A DNA stretch of 64,000 nt from an uncultured Acidobacteriota bacterium. Its GTDB lineage: Bacteria; Acidobacteriota; Vicinamibacteria; Fen-336. The notes under the pieces were generated by a model. It saw only the letters and a list, made by a program, of their open reading frames with translations, was not told the DNA's origin and searched no databases. A program made the position numbers and the translations under genes. This document shows positions 34,338 to 42,128 of this stretch, one piece after another; within the stretch, counting starts at the first letter, position 1, and each line of letters begins with the position of its first letter. The stretch is from the NCBI GenBank assembly GCA_902826455.1, contig CADEEV010000001.1, positions 184,955-248,954 on the forward strand, given 5' to 3'.

Positions 34338-35345
34338 TTAGGGCTTGGCCGTCGCCGGCGCCGGCTGGGCCGTGGGGTGCGCGGTGGCGTAGAGCGCCAG
34401 CTCGAGGTCGCGGAACGCTTCCTGGGCGCTCGACTCCAACGGCCGACCCGCTTCGATGTCCGCCACGTAGCGATCGTACAGGGTCAGGGGCGGTGCTTCG
34501 ACGGGGTAGAGGCGCGCCTGGCCGTCACGCGTCGCGCACAGCACCGGCCGGCCCTCGCGCGTCTCGAAGCGCAGCAGGTAGCGCTGGTCCGTGATCACGA
34601 AGTTCACGTTGATGCGCTCGCGGTCGTTGGCCTTGCGGTCGTAGATCGCGAGGTCCGCCGCCCAGCTGATGGAGAGGTGCGCGGTGGCGCCCGAGGCGAA
34701 GTCGAGGACCAGCAGCTCGGTGTCGGGAATGCCGAAGGTCTGGGCCAGCCGATACCCGTGGTAGCCGAACGTCACCACCTCGGACTGTGCCAGGTGGCGG
34801 GCGGTGTTGAGGTTGTGGATCACGGCGTCCACCAGCGGGCCGCCGTTCTTCGTCGGGTCGATGGCCCAGGGCGCCCAGTACGGGAAATGATGGATCCAGT
34901 CGTGCTTGTAGAGCTTGAGCGCGCCCACCTCCCCCGAGTCGAGGACCTTCTTGAGCGTGTGGACCTGCGGGTCGCCCGTGCGCTTGTAGATGACCAGGCA
35001 CCGGCCGTCCTTCGTGGCGTCGCAGATCGCCCGCGCGTCCTCGAGGTTCGGCGCCAGGGGCTTGGTGGTGATGATGCGCTTGCCGCGCGAGGCGGCGTGC
35101 TCGACGAGGGCCCGGCGCGTGAAGGGCGGCGTGAAGACCAGGGCGATGTCGATCGAGGGGTCGTCGAGGATCGCTTCGGCCGACGCGGCGACCGGCGCGC
35201 CCAGGCGCTGCGAGGCCAGGGCCGCGGCTTCCGGGTTCGGGTCGTAGACGGCACTCACACGCACGCGCTCGCTGCGGGTGAGGATCGGCGTCTGGATGCG
35301 CGTGAAATCCCCACAGCCCAACAGCCCGGCCCGGTACACCTTCAT
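34338..35345 (-). CDS. Gfo/Idh/MocA-family oxidoreductase
   Basis: 335 residues. The N-terminal Rossmann part starts YRAGLLGCGDFTRIQTPIL; the substrate/cofactor motif usually EKP is TKP (ITTKPLAPN). The C-terminal domain has GALKLYKHDW and the conserved GGPLVDAVIHNLNTARHL, whose Asp and His are the usual catalytic pair. Enzymes of this family oxidise sugars, inositols or their derivatives with NAD(P), often as the first step of a catabolic route. It is the first gene of the six-gene operon; ATG 35345 follows GGAGAAA. A strong promoter and tandem operator array precede it. Confidence 0.88.
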   Translation of the reverse strand: MKVYRAGLLGCGDFTRIQTPILTRSERVRVSAVYDPNPEAAALASQRLGAPVAASAEAILDDPSIDIALVFTPPFTRRALVEHAASRGKRIITTKPLAPNLEDARAICDATKDGRCLVIYKRTGDPQVHTLKKVLDSGEVGALKLYKHDWIHHFPYWAPWAIDPTKNGGPLVDAVIHNLNTARHLAQSEVVTFGYHGYRLAQTFGIPDTELLVLDFASGATAHLSISWAADLAIYDRKANDRERINVNFVITDQRYLLRFETREGRPVLCATRDGQARLYPVEAPPLTLYDRYVADIEAGRPLESSAQEAFRDLELALYATAHPTAQPAPATAKP

Positions 35346-35370
35346 TTTCTCCGCGCTCTCTCGAATAGGA

Positions 35371-35432
35371 AACCAAACGCAACCAAACGGCGATTGCGAA
35401 GTCTTATACGCTCTTTCGAGCGGCAGGGTCAA
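35371..35432 (-). promoter_or_regulatory. Promoter plus DeoR-type half-site array upstream of the six-gene operon
   Basis: On the minus strand TTGACC (35432-35427) and TATAAG (35408-35403) are 18 bases apart, the same spacing as at 3881 and 8700. Downstream, the plus strand shows a 10-base direct repeat, AACCAAACGC/AACCAAACGG (35371-35390). It contains AAACGCAA at 35375 and AAACGGCG at 35385, next to an inverted TTGCGAA at 35394. The half-site nearest the -10 box reads CTTCGCAA in the direction of transcription, as in the amidohydrolase promoter. Confidence 0.72.
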
Positions 35433-35539
35433 CCGCGTGCGGCCCCAGCCCGGCGACGCACCGCATAAAGTCTTGCCGCGCTGCGTCTTGGCGTTGAATT
35501 TGGCCAGGACATGGGCTACCGTCCGATCCGTCCAACGAC

Positions 35540-37663
35540 ATGGTCGAACTCCTCCATCGCGAACGGACGATCAAGGTCAAGATCGTCTACTACGGCCCGG
35601 CGGTCGGCGGCAAGACCACGAACCTGCAGGTCCTCCACCAGCACACCCACGCAGCCCGGCGCGGCGAGTTCGTGTCGATCAACTCGGCCCAGGACCGCAC
35701 GATCCTCTTCGACCTGCTGCCGATCCGCGCGCCGGGCTTCCGGGGCTTCGACATCCGCCTGCAGATCCTGGCGGTGCCGGGCCAGGCCATGTACGCCGCC
35801 ACGCGCCGCCTGGTCGTGCGCGGGGCGGACGCCTGCGTGTTCGTGGCCAACTCCGCGGCCGACCGCTGGGAAGACAACGTCCAGAGCTTCCGCGAGATGG
35901 CGCAGAACCTGATCACGCACCAGCTCGATCCGTCCACGATGCCGCTCGTGCTGCAGTACAACAAGCGCGACCTGCCCGACGTGACGCCCATCGACTTCAT
36001 GGACCGGACATTGAACGCGCGCAGGGTCGACGCGTTCCCGGCCGTGGCCGTCCGGGGAGAGGGCGTCCTCGAGACCTTCTCGGCGATCCTGCTCCGGACC
36101 ATGCAGGATCTCGCGAATCGCTACCAGATCGTCGAGACCCAGCGCGGCCAGACGCTCAGCCAGTGGACCCAGACCGCCGTCGCCGGCATGTTCGGGACGA
36201 ACTCGCTGGCCCTCGAGCCCCACTCGATCTCGGTCGAGCCGCCCCCACTCGTCGTCCCGCCCGCGCCGGCGGCCCCACCGGCTCCGCCGCCGCTCGTGGC
36301 CGAGACCCGGGCTCCGTCCGCCCCCGTCGTTGCGGAGTCCCCGCTTCCCGAGCCGGCTCCCGACACCGACGCCGAGCCCGCGGTGCGGCGCCTCGTCCGC
36401 GTCACGCTGCCGGCCGAGGCGGTTCGCATGTCGGGCGCCGGCCCCGACGCCCGCGCCAACGAGACCCTGGTCGAGTCGTATGCCCAGGCCTCCTCGCAGC
36501 TCTCGACTGCCCTCACAGAGGTCCGAGAGGACCGGGACGTCATGAAGCGCCGCGTCGAGGACCTGCAGCAGATCCTGAGCACCGCCCAGGGCTTCCTCGC
36601 GGGGCAGCCGCTCGAGGCGACGCTGCGCGCGGTGCTCACGCGCATGGCGCGCTCGGCCGCGTGCACCCATGCCACGTTCCTGCTGGCGGGCCCCGACAAG
36701 ACGCTGCGCCTCGCGGCCTATTTCGGAAGGCTGACCGAGGATCCGCTGCTGCGGACCGATACCGGGCGGCGCTACATCCAGGCCCGGCTGCTGAACGACG
36801 CCGAGCCCCACGTGCATCCCGGCGCCGACGCCCTCGACCTCGGCGACGCGCTCGATTCCGTGGAGCCGCGCTTCGCCGCGGTGACGCCGGTGCCGGTGCG
36901 CACGCCGCGAGGGCTGCTGGGACTCGGAATGCTCTACTACACCCACGACGACGCGCTGCCCTCGGCCGACACCCTGGGCCACCTGGGAATGCTCGCGCGC
37001 GCGATGTCCGCGTCGCTCGAGCTGTCGTCCACCCTGGAGACCTTGAAGAGCGCCGAGCGGACGATGGAGCTCGCCGTCTCGGGCACCGCTTCGGTCCGCG
37101 GCCTGGGCGAGGTCGTGGACTTCCTCGGTTCGTTGCGTGACGAGTTCGGCGCCATGCGCCGGCGGGGAGACCTGCCACCGTGGTTCCTCCAGGAATTCCT
37201 GAAGCTGTCGCCCGGCCTGGCCGGCGCCCTGGCCGCCGCCCGCGCTCTCGTCGCCTTCGGCCGGGGCGAGGTGGCCCACGAGCCCATCGCGATCGACGAG
37301 GTGGCGGCGGACCTCGCGACGGAGCCGGTCGAGGTGCAGGTAGTGGGCGGCGCCACTGGCGTGATCGGCGACCGCGTGCTGCTGCGGTTGGCCCTGAAGG
37401 CGCTGATCGATCAGGCCGGCATCACCGCCGACGGCGGCGTCGCGCCCCTGCGCGTGACGTTCGGCGGCGGCCGCGTGCGCTTCTCGCTCGGCGAGGCGCC
37501 GCCGCCGATCGGGGTCGTCGGCGCGCCCACCGAGGCGCCGCGTCCGAACCCCGTGGCCAGCCTGAGCTTCGTGAAGCGCGTGGCCGAGCTCCACGACGGC
37601 ACGCTCAGCGTGGAAGAGACGAGCCTCGGCCGGCGCTACACGCTGGCGCTGCCGCCCGGCTAG
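35540..37663 (+). CDS. MglA-like Ras-type GTPase fused to a GAF domain and a degenerate kinase-like module
   Basis: 707 residues. Residues 1-205 are an MglA-family GTPase: P-loop GPAVGGKTTN (19-28), switch-II-like VPGQAMYAATRRLVVRGAD, and N141-K-R-D144 for guanine recognition. A proline-rich linker (about 235-290) and a coiled coil (residues 320-360) follow. A GAF-like domain comes next (LEATLRAVLTRMARSAACTHATFLLAGP through GLLGLGMLYY). Last is a C-terminal region resembling a histidine-kinase dimerisation/ATPase part (GDRVLLRLALKALIDQA and RRYTLALPPG at the very end), but without clear G boxes. MglA proteins direct polarity and motility switching; here the GTPase may be linked in cis to a sensory module. 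Convergent with the NYN gene. Confidence 0.82.
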   Translation: MVELLHRERTIKVKIVYYGPAVGGKTTNLQVLHQHTHAARRGEFVSINSAQDRTILFDLLPIRAPGFRGFDIRLQILAVPGQAMYAATRRLVVRGADACVFVANSAADRWEDNVQSFREMAQNLITHQLDPSTMPLVLQYNKRDLPDVTPIDFMDRTLNARRVDAFPAVAVRGEGVLETFSAILLRTMQDLANRYQIVETQRGQTLSQWTQTAVAGMFGTNSLALEPHSISVEPPPLVVPPAPAAPPAPPPLVAETRAPSAPVVAESPLPEPAPDTDAEPAVRRLVRVTLPAEAVRMSGAGPDARANETLVESYAQASSQLSTALTEVREDRDVMKRRVEDLQQILSTAQGFLAGQPLEATLRAVLTRMARSAACTHATFLLAGPDKTLRLAAYFGRLTEDPLLRTDTGRRYIQARLLNDAEPHVHPGADALDLGDALDSVEPRFAAVTPVPVRTPRGLLGLGMLYYTHDDALPSADTLGHLGMLARAMSASLELSSTLETLKSAERTMELAVSGTASVRGLGEVVDFLGSLRDEFGAMRRRGDLPPWFLQEFLKLSPGLAGALAAARALVAFGRGEVAHEPIAIDEVAADLATEPVEVQVVGGATGVIGDRVLLRLALKALIDQAGITADGGVAPLRVTFGGGRVRFSLGEAPPPIGVVGAPTEAPRPNPVASLSFVKRVAELHDGTLSVEETSLGRRYTLALPPG

Positions 37664-37678
37664 CGGACGGCTCCCGGA

Positions 37679-38977
37679 CTACTCGTCGCTCTCGGGCTTG
37701 CGGGCCGGCTCCGGCGCGGGCGCCGACGCCTCGGCCTCACGGGGCGGATCGCGTCGCAGCCACGAGAACAACGAGAACGCCGCGCGCTCCTCGGCGTCCT
37801 CGCGCCGCTCCACGGGAGCGGCCGCAGGGGACTCGTGGGAGTGACCGTCGTGGTCGTCGTGATGCGCGTCGTGGCTGTCGTGGGACTCGTGGCCGTCGTC
37901 GGCCGACAGGTCGTCGTCGTTGTCGTCGTCGGGTCCCTCGTCGAGCAGCGGCTGGCTCGGATCGGCGCCGGCGCCGGGCGCGAGCGGCGTTCCGGTGCGC
38001 GAGCGACGGCCCCTTCCGCCGCGGCGCCGACGCGGGCCGCGGGTGGCGGTGGCCGTCGCCGCGCCTTCGGCCGAGGCGGCCTCGCCGTTGGCGGGAGGCG
38101 CCACGACCGCGATCCCGTTCGCCGGGGTCGTCTCGACCAGGCGCGGCCCGACCGGGGCGTTCCCGGACGTCGCCGGCGCGTTCGAGGACGCGCTGGAGGC
38201 CGCGGCGCCGGAGCCCGCGCCCAGGTCCTCGACCACGTAGGAGCCCGACTTCTGGTCGCGCCGCAGCGTCACGATGTTCTTGCGCTGGGCCTCTTCGAGC
38301 AGGTGGCTGAAGGTGCGGAAGCCGTAGTAGGTCTCGTTGAAGCTGGGCTTCTTGCGCTTCATGGTTTCCTTGACCATGGAGCCCCAGAGGACTTCCTTGC
38401 TCTCGCGCTGGAGCGCGAGCACGGAGTCGACGAGGAGGGCGAAGCACTCCTGGACCTTCTCGGGCAGGTTGCCGATCTGCGGCATCGGGCGCTGCTGCCC
38501 GCGGACGAGGTCCTCGTAGAAGATGAACTCGTCGCAGTTCTCGATCAGCAGGTCGGAGGTCGAGTTCTTGACCCCGAGGCCGATCACGTACTTGTTGTTC
38601 TCTTTGAGCTTCGAGACGAGCGGGGAGAAGTCGGAGTCTCCCGACGCCACCACGAAGCAGTTGATGTGGTCCTTCTGGAAGGACATGTCCATGGCGTCCA
38701 CCACGAGTCGGATGTCCGCCGAGTTCTTGCCGCCGATGGACTTCTGGGGGACCTCGATCAGCTCGATGGCCGCCTCGTGGAAGCTGCGCTTGTAGTCCGA
38801 GTAGCGGCTCCAGTCGGCGTAGGCCTTCTTGACGAGCAGCTTGCCCTTGTCGAGCAGGCGCTCCAGCACGAGGTTGACGTCGAATTTGCGGTAGTGGGCG
38901 TCTCTGACGCCGATCGCGATGTTCTCGAAATCGATGAATAGAGCGAGACGCTGCTCGTCCGAATGGTTCGTAGCCAA
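37679..38977 (-). CDS. NYN-domain (PIN-like) nuclease with OST-HTH/LOTUS domain and Asp/His-rich tail
   Basis: 432 residues. The LabA-like NYN domain spans residues 8-165 with ALFIDFENIAIGV (first acidic residue), SADIRLVVDAMDM and VVASGDSDFSPLV, matching PIN-like RNase active-site aspartates. A LOTUS/OST-HTH winged helix follows (about 170-255: VQECFALLVDSVLALQRESK through VTLRRDQKSGSYVVED). The tail holds a basic block (RRRRGGRGRRSR), then an acidic, His-rich run beginning DDDNDDDLSADDG, which may bind metal. It is probably an RNA-binding or RNA-cleaving protein in the cytoplasm. The TTG start at 38977, giving ATNHSDEQRLALF, is preferred because GGAGG lies just upstream; a TTG at 39001 has none. 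Confidence 0.83.
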   Translation of the reverse strand: MATNHSDEQRLALFIDFENIAIGVRDAHYRKFDVNLVLERLLDKGKLLVKKAYADWSRYSDYKRSFHEAAIELIEVPQKSIGGKNSADIRLVVDAMDMSFQKDHINCFVVASGDSDFSPLVSKLKENNKYVIGLGVKNSTSDLLIENCDEFIFYEDLVRGQQRPMPQIGNLPEKVQECFALLVDSVLALQRESKEVLWGSMVKETMKRKKPSFNETYYGFRTFSHLLEEAQRKNIVTLRRDQKSGSYVVEDLGAGSGAAASSASSNAPATSGNAPVGPRLVETTPANGIAVVAPPANGEAASAEGAATATATRGPRRRRGGRGRRSRTGTPLAPGAGADPSQPLLDEGPDDDNDDDLSADDGHESHDSHDAHHDDHDGHSHESPAAAPVERREDAEERAAFSLFSWLRRDPPREAEASAPAPEPARKPESDE

Positions 38978-39040
38978 ACTGCCTCCAAGGGGGTGTTTCA
39001 ACGCGGGACTTTAGGCTAACACAGGTCTCTCCCGCCGCCG

Positions 39041-39075
39041 TTGACGAATCTGGGGAACCGGTATACCGTCCGGTA
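39041..39075 (+). promoter_or_regulatory. Promoter region and palindromic operator for TetR-RND operon
   Basis: TTGACG at 39041 is a likely -35 box. TACCG-TC-CGGTA at 39064-39075 is a perfect 5+5 inverted repeat 14 bases before the TetR start, overlapping the expected -10 region. GGTATACC at 39060-39067 is an overlapping second palindrome. TACCG...CGGTA elements are common in front of TetR genes that control RND pumps, so autoregulation is likely. Confidence 0.6.
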
Positions 39076-39089
39076 CGTACAGAGACTCG

Positions 39090-39680
39090 ATGGCCACTGC
39101 AGAGATCCGCTCGAACGATCGCATCCTCAGGGAAGCACTGCAGTTGTTCTCCACCAAGGGCTACGACGCCACTTCGGTCCGCGAGATCTGCGAGGCCGCC
39201 GGCATTACCAAGCCGACGCTCTATCATTTCTATGGAAGCAAGGAAGGCGTATACCACGCCCTGGTCGACGGGACCCTGGAGGCCTTCCATCGCGACCTGG
39301 TCCGCGACCTGTCGTCGTCGCTGGCCGTCGAGGAGAAGCTCCGGCAGGTGGCACGCGGGTACTTCGAGAACGCGCGTCAGCACCGGGAGCTGATGCGCTT
39401 CATCTTCTCCCTCATCCACAACCCCGCCGGCTCGGCTCCGCCCACCGACTTCCCGCGCTTCTACGAGCAGACCGTGGCCCTGATCGCCCGCTGCGTCGAC
39501 GAGGGCGTCGGGCGCGGGGAGATCGCTCCCGGCCCCACGGACGTGCGCATGCTGATATTCATGGGGGCCCTCGGCGAGGCGCTGTGCGGCCACGTCATCA
39601 CCGGCCACCCCGATCTCACTCCCGATCTCGCCGACGCCATCGTCGACGCGATCCTCCAGGGCTGGCGCCAGAATCCATGA
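39090..39680 (+). CDS. TetR/AcrR-family transcriptional regulator
   Basis: 196 residues. The N-terminal helix-turn-helix is classical: ILREALQLFSTKGYDATSVR, then EICEAAGITKPTLYHFYGSK. The C-terminal ligand/dimerisation domain is helical (RQVARGYFENARQHRELMRF and TDVRMLIFMGALGEALCGHV). It is the first gene of a four-gene efflux operon, and its TGA overlaps the ATG of the tolC-like gene (ATGA). A palindromic site just upstream suggests it represses its own operon until an effector, probably an exported toxic compound, binds. Confidence 0.92.
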   Translation: MATAEIRSNDRILREALQLFSTKGYDATSVREICEAAGITKPTLYHFYGSKEGVYHALVDGTLEAFHRDLVRDLSSSLAVEEKLRQVARGYFENARQHRELMRFIFSLIHNPAGSAPPTDFPRFYEQTVALIARCVDEGVGRGEIAPGPTDVRMLIFMGALGEALCGHVITGHPDLTPDLADAIVDAILQGWRQNP

Positions 39681-41029
39681 AGAGACTCGCTTTCCTGTTC
39701 GCACTCGCGGCCCTGGCTTCCGGCACTGCCGCGGCCGAATCCCTCTCCCGCGCCGACGCGGTCGCGCGCGCCCTCCAGGCGAACCCCGACGTCCAGAAGA
39801 GCCTGGAGGACCGGCGCCGGCTGGACGGGATCATCCTCGAGGCGCGGGCCGATGCCCTGCCGGAGCTCACGCTCTACGGCTCCTGGAACCGCTACCGGGA
39901 CCCCGGCCTCCTCAACAGCTCGAGCTTCGACGCCTTTCCGCCCGACCTGCGCGAGAGCCTGATCCCGGTGCCGGCCAACCTCTACGAGGGCCAGGCCGCT
40001 CTCAAGCAGACCCTCTTCAGCTTCAAGCTGGGCCACGCGATCAAGGCCGCGAAGTTCGGTCGCAGCTTCGGCGAGGAGGAGATCCGCCGGGTGCAGCAGG
40101 CCGTCGCCCTGCGCGCCGTGCGGGCCTACGACAACTACCTGCTCGCGATCGAGAAGGTGAAGGTGGGCGCGAAGGCGGTGGTCCAGAAGGAGAAGCACCT
40201 CGAGCAGGCGCAGAACCGCTACACCTCCGGAGTCGCGACCGAGCTCGACGTGCTCCGCTCGAAGGTGGACCTCGAGAACCAGCGCACGGCCCTGCTGCGC
40301 TTCCAGGGCGAGGCCGAGCTCGCGCGGGGCACGTTGAACGCGGTGATGATGCGGCCGATCGAGACGCCCCTCGAGCCGACGGACCATCTCGAATACCGGC
40401 CCGTCACGGTCGACGTGGCCCAGGCCGTCCACATCGCCTGGGAGAACCGGCCAGAAGCGAAGGCCGTGGCGCTGCAGGAGAAGATCCAGAACGAGCTCGT
40501 GGGCGTCGCGAAGAGCGAGGGACGGCCCAGCCTGGACTTCAACGGGGCCTATGGTTGGTCGGTCCGCGAGCCCTCGAACTTCCTGGACAGCGACTTCAAG
40601 AAGTGGAACGCCGGCATCGTCCTCAAGATCCCGATCTTCGACGGCCTGCGCACGGCCGGCAAGGTGGCCCAGGCGGAGTCCGAGCGCAACAAGGTCGGCC
40701 AGGACCGCCTCGACCTCGAGAACCAGATCCGCCTCGAGGCCAAGAACGCCGTCGACGTGCTGAACGTGGCGAAGAGCGTGTATGAAGCGTCCGAGCTGAA
40801 CGTCTCCCAGGCCGACAAGGCCCTCGCCATGACCCAGGCCAACTACAGCTACGGGGCCGCCACGCTGCTCGACGTGCTCGACGCCCAGGCAGCCCTGACC
40901 CTCGCCGAGAGCAACCGCATCGAAGCCCTCTACACCCACGGCATTGCCCGCGCGACCCTGCGCTACACGATGGCCCAGGATCCCCTCGAACCCGCTGCGA
41001 CCGAAGCGTCGGAAGGAAGCCCGCGATGA
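39677..41029 (+). CDS. TolC-family outer-membrane efflux protein
   Basis: 450 residues. Signal peptide MKRLAFLFALAALASGTAAA. The OEP fold shows as two similar halves of alternating long helices and beta strands: SLSRADAVARALQANPDVQK, ALKQTLFSFKLGHAIKAAKF and HLEQAQNRYTSGVATELDVL in the first half, with NAGIVLKIPIFDGLRTAGKV and QANYSYGAATLLDVLDAQAA in the second. The product forms the trimeric outer-membrane channel of the tripartite pump with the next two genes. It overlaps tetR and the adaptor gene by ATGA at both ends, indicating coupled translation. Confidence 0.93.
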   Translation: MKRLAFLFALAALASGTAAAESLSRADAVARALQANPDVQKSLEDRRRLDGIILEARADALPELTLYGSWNRYRDPGLLNSSSFDAFPPDLRESLIPVPANLYEGQAALKQTLFSFKLGHAIKAAKFGRSFGEEEIRRVQQAVALRAVRAYDNYLLAIEKVKVGAKAVVQKEKHLEQAQNRYTSGVATELDVLRSKVDLENQRTALLRFQGEAELARGTLNAVMMRPIETPLEPTDHLEYRPVTVDVAQAVHIAWENRPEAKAVALQEKIQNELVGVAKSEGRPSLDFNGAYGWSVREPSNFLDSDFKKWNAGIVLKIPIFDGLRTAGKVAQAESERNKVGQDRLDLENQIRLEAKNAVDVLNVAKSVYEASELNVSQADKALAMTQANYSYGAATLLDVLDAQAALTLAESNRIEALYTHGIARATLRYTMAQDPLEPAATEASEGSPR

Positions 41030-42126
41030 GCGCCAGGACCCGTCGTTCCCTCCAGTGTGCCGTGCTCCTCGCGGCGGGCCTCGCCGCCGGCTGCGGCGGC
41101 AAGGCCGAGACCGTCGTCGAGAAGCCTCGCGGCGTGCCGGTGAAGACCGTCGCCGTCGAGGCCAGGGACATCGACGACGTCCTGGTCCTGAACGGCTCGC
41201 TGCGCCCGCGCGCCCAGGTGCAGGTCGTCGCGGAGGTCGGGGCGCGCCTCGTGGGCGTCGTGAAGGACGAGGGGGCCCGCGCCCAGGCCGGCGAGACCCT
41301 GGCGCTGCTCGACGACACCGACGCGCGGCTCTCCCACGACCGCGCCAAGGCGTCCCTCGCCGTGGCCGAGGCCAATCGGGCCCACGCCCAAGCCGAGAAG
41401 GAGCGCGCCGAGAACCTGCGCAAGACCGGCGGCATCACCGACAAGGACCAGCTCGCGGCCCAGGTCGGGCTGCAGGTCGCCGACGCCAGCCTCGGCCAGG
41501 CCCGCGCCGAGACGGCGATCGCAGCCGAGCAGCTCGCACGCTGCACGGTGAAGGCTCCCTTCACCGGTCGCGTCGCGAAGCGCCTGACCGACCCGGGGGC
41601 CATGCTCACCCACGGCACGCCGATCTTCACCTTCGTCGACGACGCCGTCCTGGAGTTCCGCGCGGCGGTGCCCTCCACCGACTACGCCCGCGCGAAGGTG
41701 GGCGCCCCCGCCGCCATCACCGTGGACGCCCTGCCCGACGAGCGCATCGCGGGCAAGGTCAGCCGTGTCACGCCTCTCGTGGCCGAGCGCACGCGCTCCT
41801 TCGAGGTCGTGATCGAGGTGCCCGGCAGCCGCGACCTGGTGGGCGGCCTGTTCGGCCGCGCCGAGGTGCGCACCGGGCGCGTCGAAGGCGCCCTGGTGGT
41901 GCCGCCGTCCTCCCTCGCCCGCGACGGCCAGAATCCGACCGAGGCCCAGATCTTCGTGGTGAGCGGGGGCAAGGCCGAGCGCCGCACCGTCACCCTGGGC
42001 GTCGAGGCGGCGAACGCCGTCCAGGTCACGAAGGGCCTCGCGGCCGGGGACCGGGTCGTGCTCGATCCGCCCGCGGCGCTCTCGTCGGGGGCCCCGGTCG
42101 ACGTGCAGAACGGCGCGGGGAACTAG
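41026..42126 (+). CDS. RND efflux periplasmic adaptor subunit (membrane fusion lipoprotein)
   Basis: 366 residues. A lipoprotein signal ends LAAGC with Cys23 acylated, so the adaptor is anchored in the inner membrane. Biotinyl-lipoyl-like half motifs surround a short helical hairpin (VVAEVGARLVGVVKDEGARA and CTVKAPFTGRVAKRLTDPGA). A beta-barrel (AVPSTDYARAKVGAPAAITV) and a membrane-proximal domain (GRVEGALVVPPSSLARDGQN) follow. It links the RND pump to the TolC channel. The ATG overlaps the TolC stop; the pump gene starts 2 bases after its own stop. Confidence 0.93.
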   Translation: MSARTRRSLQCAVLLAAGLAAGCGGKAETVVEKPRGVPVKTVAVEARDIDDVLVLNGSLRPRAQVQVVAEVGARLVGVVKDEGARAQAGETLALLDDTDARLSHDRAKASLAVAEANRAHAQAEKERAENLRKTGGITDKDQLAAQVGLQVADASLGQARAETAIAAEQLARCTVKAPFTGRVAKRLTDPGAMLTHGTPIFTFVDDAVLEFRAAVPSTDYARAKVGAPAAITVDALPDERIAGKVSRVTPLVAERTRSFEVVIEVPGSRDLVGGLFGRAEVRTGRVEGALVVPPSSLARDGQNPTEAQIFVVSGGKAERRTVTLGVEAANAVQVTKGLAAGDRVVLDPPAALSSGAPVDVQNGAGN

Positions 42127-42128
42127 CC

